Positions 25,475 to 32,879 of a stretch of DNA of 64,000 nt are shown here, piece by piece. The translations under genes were made by a program, and so were the position numbers. The stretch comes from Prochlorococcus marinus str. MIT 9107 (GTDB lineage Bacteria; Cyanobacteriota; Cyanobacteriia; PCC-6307; Cyanobiaceae). Position 1 is the first letter of the stretch; every line of letters begins with the position of its first letter. Below the pieces are notes generated by a model that saw nothing but the letters and a program-made list of their open reading frames with translations, was not told the DNA's origin and ran no database searches. The DNA lies in NCBI RefSeq assembly GCF_000759855.1, contig NZ_JNAI01000006.1, forward strand, positions 1 to 64,000, in the 5' to 3' direction.

Positions 25475-26084
25475 GATTTATCTTTTCGTGAGAAAGTTGT
25501 TGCTATCAGTACTATGTTGTCCCTTATGGACTTAAATGTCATAACACCCCCTCCGTATTTAGAGAACCTGCATAAGGTGTCATATTCCACCATAGTCAGG
25601 CAAAATTATTTTAATCGTAGAGATAAAGCCATATCTGCAAGATTTAAGAAACTTAGCCTTTTCATAGTCCTCCATAAACATTCAGATAGGGGTAATTATT
25701 TACTTGGGGATTTACTGGGGGATTTAGTTTTTCCAGTTCAATAAATATCGCCATAGACAGTCATAGATCATCATTCGGGCTGAATGAAAATCATACCCCT
25801 CCGTCCATAAAACGAATCAGATGTGTTCATTAATATTTAAATTGAACATAAACAGCCAAATAAGAGGCTTTTTACTGAAGAAGATTTTTACAGAACATGA
25901 TATCCATCTCGGTTCAAATTTAATTACATTTTTTTTAAATGTGTTTTGGATATCTCAATAATGTATTTAAAAAAATAATTTTTTTACTGAATTCTATTTT
26001 AAGTTAAATTAGAAAGGCGTATTATTTTATATTCAAATTTTTACTTGTCTTTATCACTAATTAAGTTATTCGAGGATTTTTGAA
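25475..26084. other. Boundary zone with tRNA-end copies, no convincing gene
   Basis: The stretch holds the 12-bp tRNA 3'-end copy at 25545-25556 and a shorter related copy, ACCCCTCCGTC, at 25795-25805. It also has a tandem repeat with period about 12 (ACTTGGGGATTT then ACTGGGGGATTT, about 25703-25726) and a weak AGCC/GGCT hairpin with T5 at 25853-25873. The 97-codon frame starting in the direct repeat has no protein-like character. It looks like scar tissue from more than one integration. Confidence 0.5.
25545..25556 (+). repeat. 12-bp copy of tRNA-Ser 3' end, putative attR
   Basis: CACCCCCTCCGT matches 18010-18021 exactly: the last 11 nt of tRNA-Ser, including the discriminator base, plus the next T. 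It lies 71 bp after the right-hand 25-bp repeat. C-rich runs are rare in this AT-rich sequence, which raises its weight. Confidence 0.5.
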
Positions 26085-26480
26085 ATGGTTTTTCAATACT
26101 TAAAATTCTTATCAAAAGGTAGAAAAAGATTATTTTTATTTTATGGTATTACAAATTTTTTAATAACGAATTCAGTTCTTCATTTATTACTCTTAGTAAT
26201 ACCAATATTTGTAGCCACTATAGTTAGTCAAATAACTAATTTAATAATAGGTTTTTACTTATATGGTAAAAAAGTATTCAGGATGAGCAATCTGACTTAT
26301 AAAGAACTTCGCAAGTATATTTTATTAGCAACATTTAATTGGATTCTAAATTATTTATCAATTAGGTTTATGTATGAAAATGGAATCCACAAAAATTTAG
26401 CTGCAATATTTACTATTCCTTTTCTTGTATTTATTTCTTATTTTTTTCAAAAAAAATATATATTCATTAAATCTGTTTAG
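26085..26480 (+). CDS. GtrA-like membrane protein (131 aa)
   Basis: Four hydrophobic segments are seen (about residues 18-38, 40-62, 80-98 and 105-125). The spacing and the ending SYFFQKKYIFIKS are typical of the GtrA/DPMS family, whose members are thought to flip lipid-linked sugars for surface glycan modification. The length, 131 residues, is normal. The gene stands alone downstream of the island scar. Surface-sugar genes are common in Prochlorococcus islands. Substrate unknown. Confidence 0.7.
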   Translation: MVFQYLKFLSKGRKRLFLFYGITNFLITNSVLHLLLLVIPIFVATIVSQITNLIIGFYLYGKKVFRMSNLTYKELRKYILLATFNWILNYLSIRFMYENGIHKNLAAIFTIPFLVFISYFFQKKYIFIKSV

Positions 26481-26964
26481 AAAAATTATTTTTCAAAATT
26501 TAAATTAAAATTTTTAAAAGAGTGTTTAGGATTAGTTCAGGAAAATATTACTTTTCTGCTGAATTACTTATTCAAATCAGTTCAGTTCTATTAATTTTAT
26601 ATGAACTCTTGGGGCCCTTACTTTCTAATAATATAGCAAGTTAAAGTCAACAGCATATTACATAACACCTTTTTATTCAGTTCTTGTTAAATTTAGTTTT
26701 ATTTTTGAATATGAGTAAAGGATTCGCGACAAATAGCTAATTTTCACAAAAATCAAAAAAAAAGGTTTTCTCCAATGAACCTAAAGGTAGATTAATATCT
26801 TGGTCTCCTTGGTCTCCTGCTAATTTCCAGACAAGATATCCTGCTTTCCCTTTCGTTCTTACAGTATTAATTATAATTATTGGGCAATGGTATATTTCTT
26901 TCCTCAAATAACTTGAAACTTTTTTTACATGCAATTTAAGATCAATTTAGTTTGAGAATTTATT
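26481..26964. other. 484-bp gap with gene remnants only
   Basis: A short open frame from GTG 26522 (39 codons, hydrophobic) and a minus-strand frame at 26737-26934 (65 codons) are present, but neither is convincing. The minus frame contains a perfect 9-bp tandem repeat, GAGACCAAG twice (about 26798-26815), resembling the tandem repeats at the island ends. The area may be decayed island DNA. Confidence 0.4.
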
Positions 26965-27549
26965 TTGTTTTTTTCAATTTTATTATTAGCCCATTTTCAA
27001 GCAGCGGTCATACCAATAATACTAGGAATTAAATCATTTAATAAATTCAAACATATAAGTAAGAAAAGATTGATACCTTTCGGTTTTATTTTTTTAGGAA
27101 TAGCGTCAATTTCTGAAATGTTAGATCATGTCCAAACATCTTGGATTTACGTAGATCACTCTTCTGCATTTAATTGGCTATTTTATTCTTTCCTATCTTT
27201 AGGTTTAACATGCTTATCAATATCAGTTATTAAAAACAAATTTATTCAATCAACAAACCTTTGCATTACATTTTGTTCAATCATCTCATATTTTTTGTTT
27301 GATAAATCTGTTGCTCTTCTTTTTCAAGTAATAATAAGTATCTTCCTAATAATAAATTGGCAAAGAGTTTTTAAAGATTGGCTTTTTATCTTTTACCCTA
27401 TATTTGGTATTTTTTTTACAACATTCTTTGGAAGAAATCTCTCAACCAGTGGTGATCAATTTTGGCATATTTTAATAGGCCCATCTGGAACGATAAGCGT
27501 CCTTACCTTTTATTTAGTACTAAAGAGATCGGAAGAAAAAATTACTTAA
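26965..27549 (+). CDS. Multi-span membrane protein, hypothetical (194 aa)
   Basis: The frame starts at TTG 26965; no in-frame ATG exists before residue 50, so the TTG is the best start. About six hydrophobic segments cover most of the chain, with a short DHVQTSWIYVDH loop near residue 52 that has acidic and histidine residues. I recognise no family. It is followed 7 bp later by an exported small protein gene on the same strand, so both are likely co-transcribed. Confidence 0.55.
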   Translation: MFFSILLLAHFQAAVIPIILGIKSFNKFKHISKKRLIPFGFIFLGIASISEMLDHVQTSWIYVDHSSAFNWLFYSFLSLGLTCLSISVIKNKFIQSTNLCITFCSIISYFLFDKSVALLFQVIISIFLIINWQRVFKDWLFIFYPIFGIFFTTFFGRNLSTSGDQFWHILIGPSGTISVLTFYLVLKRSEEKIT

Positions 27550-27556
27550 GATTCTT

Positions 27557-27886
27557 ATGAAAACATTTATATTTACAAGTTTTATAATTTACTTAATTAC
27601 AATAGCTTATCCAATTCAAACTTTTGCTGATAGCGCACTTGATGTTTATATGAATGATTTTTATTCTAAATCTAATGAAGCTAGCCAGATTCTTAAAGAA
27701 ATTGAAAATTCTCTAAAAAATGGTTCAAGAAAAAAAGTATGCTCTAGGCAAAGAGAAGCGGCAAGGCTGGGTTTACTAGCTAATAAATCATTAATTAAAG
27801 CCTTTGAAATAGAGGGGTTTAACCCCCCAATGCAAGCGATAAAAGCAAGTCAACAAAGATGGGAATCTATTCTGAATGAGTGCTGA
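27557..27886 (+). CDS. Exported small hypothetical protein (109 aa)
   Basis: A signal peptide (residues 1-25, ending TFADS) is followed by a mainly helical mature part with two cysteines (SRKKVCSRQRE and the C-terminal residue). The regular spacing of charged residues suggests a helical bundle. No family is recognised, though similar small periplasmic proteins are common in this genus. It forms an apparent operon with the membrane protein gene 7 bp upstream. Confidence 0.55.
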   Translation: MKTFIFTSFIIYLITIAYPIQTFADSALDVYMNDFYSKSNEASQILKEIENSLKNGSRKKVCSRQREAARLGLLANKSLIKAFEIEGFNPPMQAIKASQQRWESILNEC

Positions 27887-27913
27887 GGAAACTGAGTAAA
27901 TCTATAAATCTTT

Positions 27914-28396
27914 TTAAATTTGCATTCTTACAGATTTACTAATAAAAGGTATTTCAGGTTCAACTCCATAAATACATTGAAAGACTGAAAAAATAAATAT
28001 AGAAAAATATGCAATAAATATAAATGATATTAATGCGGGAATAGGTAAGGAAAATATTGAGAAGAAATAAGTGATTATTATAAGAGAAATATTAAGTAGC
28101 AATGCTTGGCAAGCGTTGAACCTTACAAAATAAGGGACCTTTGGATTTCTAACAACTCCTGCAAAAAGAGCAAAAAATATCACTAGACCGCTAAAACCTC
28201 CCAGACCTCCATATTTAAGGGTTCCTTCTATTAAATTTATTGGTAGTGTTAAATAAAATATTATTACTTTTAGAAAGTAATATTTTTCAAACAAATAATC
28301 TCCAAAGGAAATTGAAGACTTAAGCATGTAAGTGTATAAACAAACTGAAGTAGCTCTTAGAAATATTTGATTCAATATATTATTGAAATTTCGCAT
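27914..28396 (-). CDS. Tic20-family membrane protein (160 aa)
   Basis: Four membrane spans are seen, with the Tic20/Ycf60 pattern: PLINLIEGTLKYGGLGGFS-like loop, then a span ending VVRNPKVPYFVRFNACQALLL, and a last span followed by YGVEPEIPFISKSVRMQI. In plastids Tic20 is a core part of the inner-envelope protein import channel. The role of the cyanobacterial homologues is not settled. The length matches cyanobacterial members. It converges with the preceding plus-strand gene. Confidence 0.85.
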   Translation of the reverse strand: MRNFNNILNQIFLRATSVCLYTYMLKSSISFGDYLFEKYYFLKVIIFYLTLPINLIEGTLKYGGLGGFSGLVIFFALFAGVVRNPKVPYFVRFNACQALLLNISLIIITYFFSIFSLPIPALISFIFIAYFSIFIFSVFQCIYGVEPEIPFISKSVRMQI

Positions 28397-28508
28397 TTAT
28401 ATTTTAACCTAATTTTTCTGAACTTAATAAAAAACTTAGCCTCGAAAAAATCAACTTTGGCAGATAGTTATTAAATATTAGATAATTGATTAAGGTTCAT
28501 AATTCAAA

Positions 28509-28901
28509 ATGCTTATCCTACATACAATGTTGAGGGTTGGAGATTTAGATAAATCCATTGATTTCTACGTCAATAGATTAGGAATGAATTTATTAAGAAA
28601 AAAGGATTACCCTCATGGGAAATTCACTTTGGCATTTGTTGGTTATGGCTCAGAAAAAGAAAATAGAGTAATTGAATTAACTTATAACTGGGACAAAAAG
28701 TCTGAAGACTATGAGCTTGGAGATGAATATTATTGTCATATAGCTATTGGAGTAAAAGATATTCATCTAATTTGCCAAGGATGAGAAAATAATGGTTGTA
28801 AAATAACAACCAAACCCAAAACAATGAAAAACAGTAATACTGTCTTGGCTTTTGTTGAGGATCCAGATGGTTATAAAATTGAACTTATTAAAAGAGATTA
28901 A
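28509..28901 (+). pseudogene. gloA: Lactoylglutathione lyase interrupted by in-frame TGA
   Basis: The frame starts as glyoxalase I (MLILHTMLRVGDLDKSIDFY), with the metal and glutathione region FTLAFVGYGSE and DEYYCHIAIGV. It hits TGA at 28782-28784 after 91 residues. Reading on in the same frame gives ENNGCKITTKPKTMKNSNT and LAFVEDPDGYKIELIKRD to a TAA at 28899-28901, which completes a normal 130-residue GloA with its last metal ligand (the E of KIEL). One substitution, probably TTA to TGA, explains it. Without the C-terminal part the enzyme, which detoxifies methylglyoxal, should be inactive. A sequencing error is possible. Confidence 0.85.
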
Positions 28902-29091
28902 AAGCTCAGAAGTCTTTAATTAAATAAACAAATAAGTAAAATTTAAAAAAGATTAAATTATCTATTATATCGTTTTCAATTAACGAAAAAACATCTCTAA
29001 GTTCATTCTGGATAGATTCTGAAGTTTCAATTGTTGTAAAAGATTATTTCTAATATAAGGAATTATTAAAAATTAAATTCAAACAAAATAC

Positions 29092-29139
29092 AATCTATGT
29101 TAAATCTATTTAGATTATATAGACAATCTATATAGATTG
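29092..29139 (+). promoter_or_regulatory. Palindromic operator cluster before the RHH-like gene
   Basis: CAATCTATATAGATTG at 29124-29139 is a perfect 16-bp palindrome. AATCTATTTAGATT at 29103-29116 is the same palindrome with one central mismatch, and a lone AATCTAT half-site lies at 29092-29098. The palindrome centres are 22 bp apart, two helical turns. The cluster ends 29 bp before the start codon of a predicted ribbon-helix-helix protein, which suggests autorepression. Confidence 0.6.
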
Positions 29140-29168
29140 ATTTAAGCTGTAGATATCGCATAAAGCTT

Positions 29169-29666
29169 ATGCCTAGTAATTGGTCAAAAATAAGAGATGA
29201 ATGGCTTGATAAAACCGCCATTGCGAAAGATGATGCTAAATGGGCATTAGAAGCTTTAATTAATTCTGAAGAGGAGTTATTTGAAATAGAACAGAAAATC
29301 AAAAATAAAGAAGACGCTATAAGCCAAGTAAAAATTTTAAAGAAAAAAGTTAAGGAAACTATTTCCTCTAAAGAAATTAGTCTCGATGATATTGCATTAA
29401 ATACTTCAAATTCAAACAAAGTACAGATCTCAGTACCATCAAATCTTACTTATCTATTAAAAGTTTGGGCTGCAGCAGAAGGTAGAGATCTATCGAGTGT
29501 TGCTTTTCAGTGTTTAGAAACTGGTATAAGGGAAATGAAAAGCAAAGGTTCAATACCCTCAGTAGCAGTAAATAGATATGACTTGGCTTGTCAAAAGAGG
29601 ATTGCACTAGCAGAAGTAAACAATCTATTGGAGAAATACGAAATCGCTCAGTATGAAATCAAATAA
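29169..29666 (+). CDS. Coiled-coil protein with ribbon-helix-helix-like domain
   Basis: The N-terminal part (about residues 15-75) is highly charged and helical, likely coiled coil. A segment KVQISVPSNLTYLLKVWAAA then EGRDLSSVAFQCLETGI, about residues 83-120, has the strand-helix-helix pattern of CopG/Arc-type DNA-binding proteins. The C-terminus is helical again. No named family is recognised. The gene follows palindromic sites and has a 2-bp gap to the next gene, so it may be the repressor of a two-gene unit. The RHH call is by pattern only. Confidence 0.5.
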   Translation: MPSNWSKIRDEWLDKTAIAKDDAKWALEALINSEEELFEIEQKIKNKEDAISQVKILKKKVKETISSKEISLDDIALNTSNSNKVQISVPSNLTYLLKVWAAAEGRDLSSVAFQCLETGIREMKSKGSIPSVAVNRYDLACQKRIALAEVNNLLEKYEIAQYEIK

Positions 29667-29668
29667 TT

Positions 29669-30061
29669 ATGAGTAGCAGAAAAATCATAAAAGGATACAA
29701 AACATTAATATCATCAAGGATTAATGTAGATACTTCCACAGATAAATTCAAAGATGGAATAATTTATACTCTTTTTTCTGATGAATTTAATTCACTTAAA
29801 TTTGGTTTTGCTGAAAATAATAAAGCTCTAGAAAAAAAATTATCAAGTCATTCATTAATATTATTGGATATGAAAAAAGGCAACAAGAAAGAGCTATTTT
29901 TATTAATAATCACTTTAAAAGAACTTGGGATCAAATATTCAGACAATCTTTATTTCAAATATTCAGGTTCTTTAATGAGACACTTATCTACTTTAGGTTG
30001 GCCTATTGGAAGATCACTTTATAAACAAAGAAAAATTAAAAAAGAACTTGTATGTGCATAA
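29669..30061 (+). CDS. Hypothetical protein, weakly GIY-YIG/T5orf172-like (130 aa)
   Basis: The product has a strand-strand start (IIYTLFSDEFNSLKFGFAEN) followed by helices (KKELFLLIITLKELGIKY) and ends with a basic tail. The order and the FxxEN/KELG features faintly recall divergent GIY-YIG or T5orf172 domains, but the catalytic residues cannot be assigned. It is translationally linked to the RHH-like gene (2-bp gap). A DNA-acting partner of that regulator is possible; this is conjecture. Confidence 0.45.
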   Translation: MSSRKIIKGYKTLISSRINVDTSTDKFKDGIIYTLFSDEFNSLKFGFAENNKALEKKLSSHSLILLDMKKGNKKELFLLIITLKELGIKYSDNLYFKYSGSLMRHLSTLGWPIGRSLYKQRKIKKELVCA

Positions 30062-30063
30062 AT

Positions 30064-30537
30064 TCAAATGTAATCGCACTCTAAAGTTTCTCTGGTATCT
30101 CTATTTGTGATTGGATTAGTGCCAGAGGCACTTTCACAAAATTTCCTAACAATATCTTTTGGCAAAAAAACATTTGTGAAGTCTGCACCTTGGATTTTTA
30201 CATTATCGAACTGTGTACTATAAGCAAAAGAATTCTCCAAGTTAGTATTTGTTAAATCTGTTCCATCTAAAACAGCTGAGTCTAAAGTTACTTCTCTTAA
30301 ATTGGAGTTACTTAAATTAGTATCTTTCAATTTTGCTCCATAAAGAGTCGCATTTTGGAGCTCACAGCCTGATAAATTTGCGTCTTGTAAATCAGTCAAA
30401 TAGAAAGTTGCTCCTTTTAAATCAGATCCAGAAAAATCAGCTCCTACTAGGGATTGTTTACCATAATCCAATGCAGCGAAGCTTCTAAAAGGAAGGGTTA
30501 AAATAGTTATTAAAAAAGTTAAAATTATAAATCTCAT
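30064..30537 (-). CDS. Exported pentapeptide-repeat protein (157 aa)
   Basis: A signal peptide (residues 1-21, ending SFAAL) precedes about 14 pentapeptide repeats of the A(D/N)Lxx type, such as GADFSGSDLKGATF, TNLSNSNLREVTL and GTDLTNTNLENSF. These fold into a right-handed square beta-helix. A C-terminal extension has two cysteines (KFCES and ECDYI). Such lumenal or periplasmic proteins are common in cyanobacteria and their roles are mostly unknown. The stop lies 2 bp from the convergent gene. Confidence 0.8.
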   Translation of the reverse strand: MRFIILTFLITILTLPFRSFAALDYGKQSLVGADFSGSDLKGATFYLTDLQDANLSGCELQNATLYGAKLKDTNLSNSNLREVTLDSAVLDGTDLTNTNLENSFAYSTQFDNVKIQGADFTNVFLPKDIVRKFCESASGTNPITNRDTRETLECDYI

Positions 30538-30644
30538 TTTATTGAGTAGTAATTCAATAAATTCTAACTTCTTAAGCTGAAATCTAAAAATTAATTATTT
30601 ACTGAATGCTATATTTACTGAAATGACAAATCACTAAATAGATT

Positions 30645-32285
30645 TTGAATATAAGACCCTATGATGCAATCGTTGTTGGTTCTGGAGCCACAGGAGGAAT
30701 AGCAGCACTTACATTGGCAGAACAGGGGATAAAAGTTTTAGTAATAGAAGCAGGGCCTCAAATCAAAAGGCATGAAGCAAGTAATCATGAGCCAAAAAGT
30801 ACATTTAAAAGATTATCAGGAGTTTTAACAAAAAAGCATGCCAATCAATGCCAACATCCTGGTTATTGGAAAAATAATCCTGATTTATATTCAAATGAAT
30901 TGAAACATCCTTATGACTTCCCAAAAAAAAAGCCCTTCATTTGGACTCAAGGCAAACAATATGGGGGGAGATCATTAACTTGGGGAGGCATAACATTAAG
31001 ACTTTCCTCAGAAGATTTTCATCCAGCCAAAAAAGACGGGTTCGGGCCAAACTGGCCTATTTCTTACAATGAACTATCCCCTCACTATGATTTCATTGAA
31101 AATTTCTGCGGAATTTATGGACGAAAAGATAATATTAAGGAAGTCCCAAACGGTAAATATATTAGTGAACTCCCTCTTACAGAAAACGAAAATATTTTTG
31201 GCAGAAAAGTTAAATCAAAATTAAACTATCCATTTATCCAATCAAGAGGGTTTGACCGTAATTCATCAGTGAAAGATAAAAAATGGCCAAAGTCCTCAAG
31301 TTTAGGAAGCACTCTAAAAAAAGCTTTAGATACTGGGAATGTTCAAATAATCTCAAATCACCTAGTAGAGTCTTTTGAGATTAACAAGATAACAGAGCTT
31401 GCTTCAAAACTAACGATCGTAAACTTAGAAAATGGATGCAAAGAAGAATTAAATTGTGATTTAATTCTTCTTTGCTCATCAACAATTTCAACTCTCAGAA
31501 TACTACTGAACTCAGAATATAAATCAAATTCCTCAGGCTTTAAAGATAATTCTGGGAAACTAGGTAAATATCTTATGGATCACATATCTATCTGTAGATT
31601 TTTTTCAGTCCCAAAAACAAAGAACTCAGGCAAACCATTAGAGAATCCTCCCGACCTTTCTGGAGCAGGCAGCTTCTTTATTCCATTTGGTTCAAATTTG
31701 CCAAAGATTGACAACATAAATTTCAATAGAGGTTATGGAATATGGGGAGCAATTGATAGATTAGGGATACCTAAATTTTTGCAAAAAAACATCAACACAT
31801 CCATTGGCTTTCTTATCGCACATGGTGAAGTCCTTCCTAGAGAGAAAAACGCAGTTTCTCTCTCAAGAAAAACAGATGAATGGGGTATCCCAATTCCCTA
31901 CATTGAATTCGAATGGAGTGAAAATGAGTTAAATATGGCAAAACATATGAAAAAGACAATACGAAAATCAATAGAAGCTGCAAATGGAGAAATAAAAAAT
32001 ATTGATGAACTAATTAATATCCCATTAGGAAGTTTACTTACAAAAAACTTGATCGCACTCTCAGATAGTCCCCCTCCCCCAGGATATTACATACATGAAG
32101 TAGGAGGCGCGCCAATGGGAACTAATGAAGAAAATAGCGTAGTTGATAAATTCAATAGAATATGGAGATGCAAGAATGTACTTGTGCTAGATGGAGCGTG
32201 CTGGCCAACCTCATCTTGGCAAAGCCCCACACTTACAATGATGGCCTTGTGTAGAAGAGCCTGCCTAAATATTAAAAAGATTTAG
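30645..32285 (+). CDS. GMC-family FAD oxidoreductase (546 aa)
   Basis: The N-terminus has the Rossmann dinucleotide motif VVGSGATGGIAALTLAEQG, then LVIEAGP. The GMC pattern GGRSLTWGGITLRLS lies near residue 107. The C-terminal substrate domain has HEVGGAPMGTNEENSVVD and LDGACWPTSSWQSPTLTMMAL, with the expected histidine. Such enzymes oxidise alcohols or sugars; the substrate is unknown. The start is a TTG, since an upstream stop (TAG in CTAAATAG) excludes an earlier start. The last 14 bases overlap the convergent DUF2811 gene. Confidence 0.85.
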   Translation: MNIRPYDAIVVGSGATGGIAALTLAEQGIKVLVIEAGPQIKRHEASNHEPKSTFKRLSGVLTKKHANQCQHPGYWKNNPDLYSNELKHPYDFPKKKPFIWTQGKQYGGRSLTWGGITLRLSSEDFHPAKKDGFGPNWPISYNELSPHYDFIENFCGIYGRKDNIKEVPNGKYISELPLTENENIFGRKVKSKLNYPFIQSRGFDRNSSVKDKKWPKSSSLGSTLKKALDTGNVQIISNHLVESFEINKITELASKLTIVNLENGCKEELNCDLILLCSSTISTLRILLNSEYKSNSSGFKDNSGKLGKYLMDHISICRFFSVPKTKNSGKPLENPPDLSGAGSFFIPFGSNLPKIDNINFNRGYGIWGAIDRLGIPKFLQKNINTSIGFLIAHGEVLPREKNAVSLSRKTDEWGIPIPYIEFEWSENELNMAKHMKKTIRKSIEAANGEIKNIDELINIPLGSLLTKNLIALSDSPPPPGYYIHEVGGAPMGTNEENSVVDKFNRIWRCKNVLVLDGACWPTSSWQSPTLTMMALCRRACLNIKKI

Positions 32286-32529
32286 AAGGAGTAAATAGTT
32301 GGTTTAAATAAATCTCTGAAACAGAATTATCAGTACATCCGTTTTGAACTAGAAAAGTAGCTAATGCTGAATTTATAAGCTTATATTGATCCCAAGTTGG
32401 GTTACTTAATACGAAATCTTTCATAGTGTTATAAAGAGTTTCTGAAAGCTCTGTTTCTAAAGAGACTTTATTTGAAGAGCATTCCTTGTTATTCACGTCG
32501 GATAAATTTGCTTGGCTGATTTGATCCAT
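32272..32529 (-). CDS. DUF2811 family protein (85 aa)
   Basis: The region VSLETELSETLYNTMKDFV then PTWDQYKLINSALATFLVQNG is the DUF2811 pattern found across cyanobacteria; its function is unknown. I choose the internal ATG at 32529 (MDQISQANLSDV) because the 17 residues before it in the longer frame are basic and AT-run derived. It overlaps the GMC gene by 14 bp tail to tail. Confidence 0.75.
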   Translation of the reverse strand: MDQISQANLSDVNNKECSSNKVSLETELSETLYNTMKDFVLSNPTWDQYKLINSALATFLVQNGCTDNSVSEIYLNQLFTPSKSF

Positions 32530-32580
32530 AAATTTATTTTTTCTAAAACCTATAATTATATTTTTTTTTCTAAATGTCAA

Positions 32581-32879
32581 AAAAAAATTACCAGATAACT
32601 TTTAAAATTATCATATGAGACTCATGTTATGAATTAAATTTTAAAAAATATCCTTTTTAATTAAGAAAATTGATAAGGGTTAAAAAAAAAGTCAACAATA
32701 ATGTTGAAGTCCTGTTTTTTGTGAAAAATACTGGCATTTCTAATTCAGTGTGGATTTGGACGTGGAAAACGACCTGTAAATTGTGGAAAATCCAGTTCAA
32801 AATACTTTCAAGATTTTATATTAAGAATGCTTATATATACTGAGTCTATTAAGACTTAGTCGAGAAAGAGACAGATGAT
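32581..32879. other. Non-coding gap with DnaA-box-like trio
   Basis: Three sequences related to the cyanobacterial DnaA box TTTTCCACA occur within 42 bp on the minus strand: AAATCCACA (32749-32757), TTTTCCACG (32761-32769) and an exact TTTTCCACA (32782-32790). No dnaN or dnaA gene is present here. The rest of the gap shows no gene. Confidence 0.4.
32839..32860 (-). terminator. Hairpin after cbiX-type gene
   Basis: ACTGAGTCT and AGACTTAGT form a 9-bp stem (one G-U or A-C pair, depending on the strand) around loop ATTA, 20 bp after the stop of the CbiX gene on the minus strand. No T-tract follows, so it may be only a 3'-end stabilising structure. Confidence 0.4.

Larger units (their letters stand above)
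18021..25556. mobile_element. Candidate restriction-modification island at tRNA-Ser 3' end
   Basis: CACCCCCTCCGT, the tRNA 3' end plus one base (18010-18021), is repeated at 25545-25556. Inside it, a 25-bp direct repeat (18123-18147 and 25450-25474) brackets two small genes and the four-gene hsd block. The inner repeats lie 102 bp and 71 bp from the core copies. This layout is that of an element integrated at the 3' end of a tRNA, but no recombinase gene is seen. A 12-bp core is short, so chance is not fully excluded; the 25-bp repeat makes it unlikely. Type I systems are frequent island cargo. Confidence 0.5.

Noticed and set aside
25451-25744. 97-codon frame starting inside the GTGTTGGGTGAA repeat
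   Set aside because: Its start lies in a direct repeat, it crosses the putative attR, and its sequence has no domain-like character. Repeats at both ends (LGEMLGE, LLGDLLGD) come from DNA tandem repeats.
26737-26934. 65-codon minus-strand frame
   Set aside because: Low protein-like character outside a short stretch, and it includes a DNA tandem repeat. I treat it as a remnant.
28509-28901. TGA in gloA as a selenocysteine or recoded codon
   Set aside because: The position is not catalytic in glyoxalase I, no selenocysteine-insertion-type hairpin is evident, and the simplest reading is a nonsense change from a Leu codon.
28902-29091. Minus-strand open stretch after gloA (about 28915-29045)
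   Set aside because: It has a few protein-like residues (SIQNELRDVFSLIEND) but no start codon and ends quickly. I could not support it as a gene.
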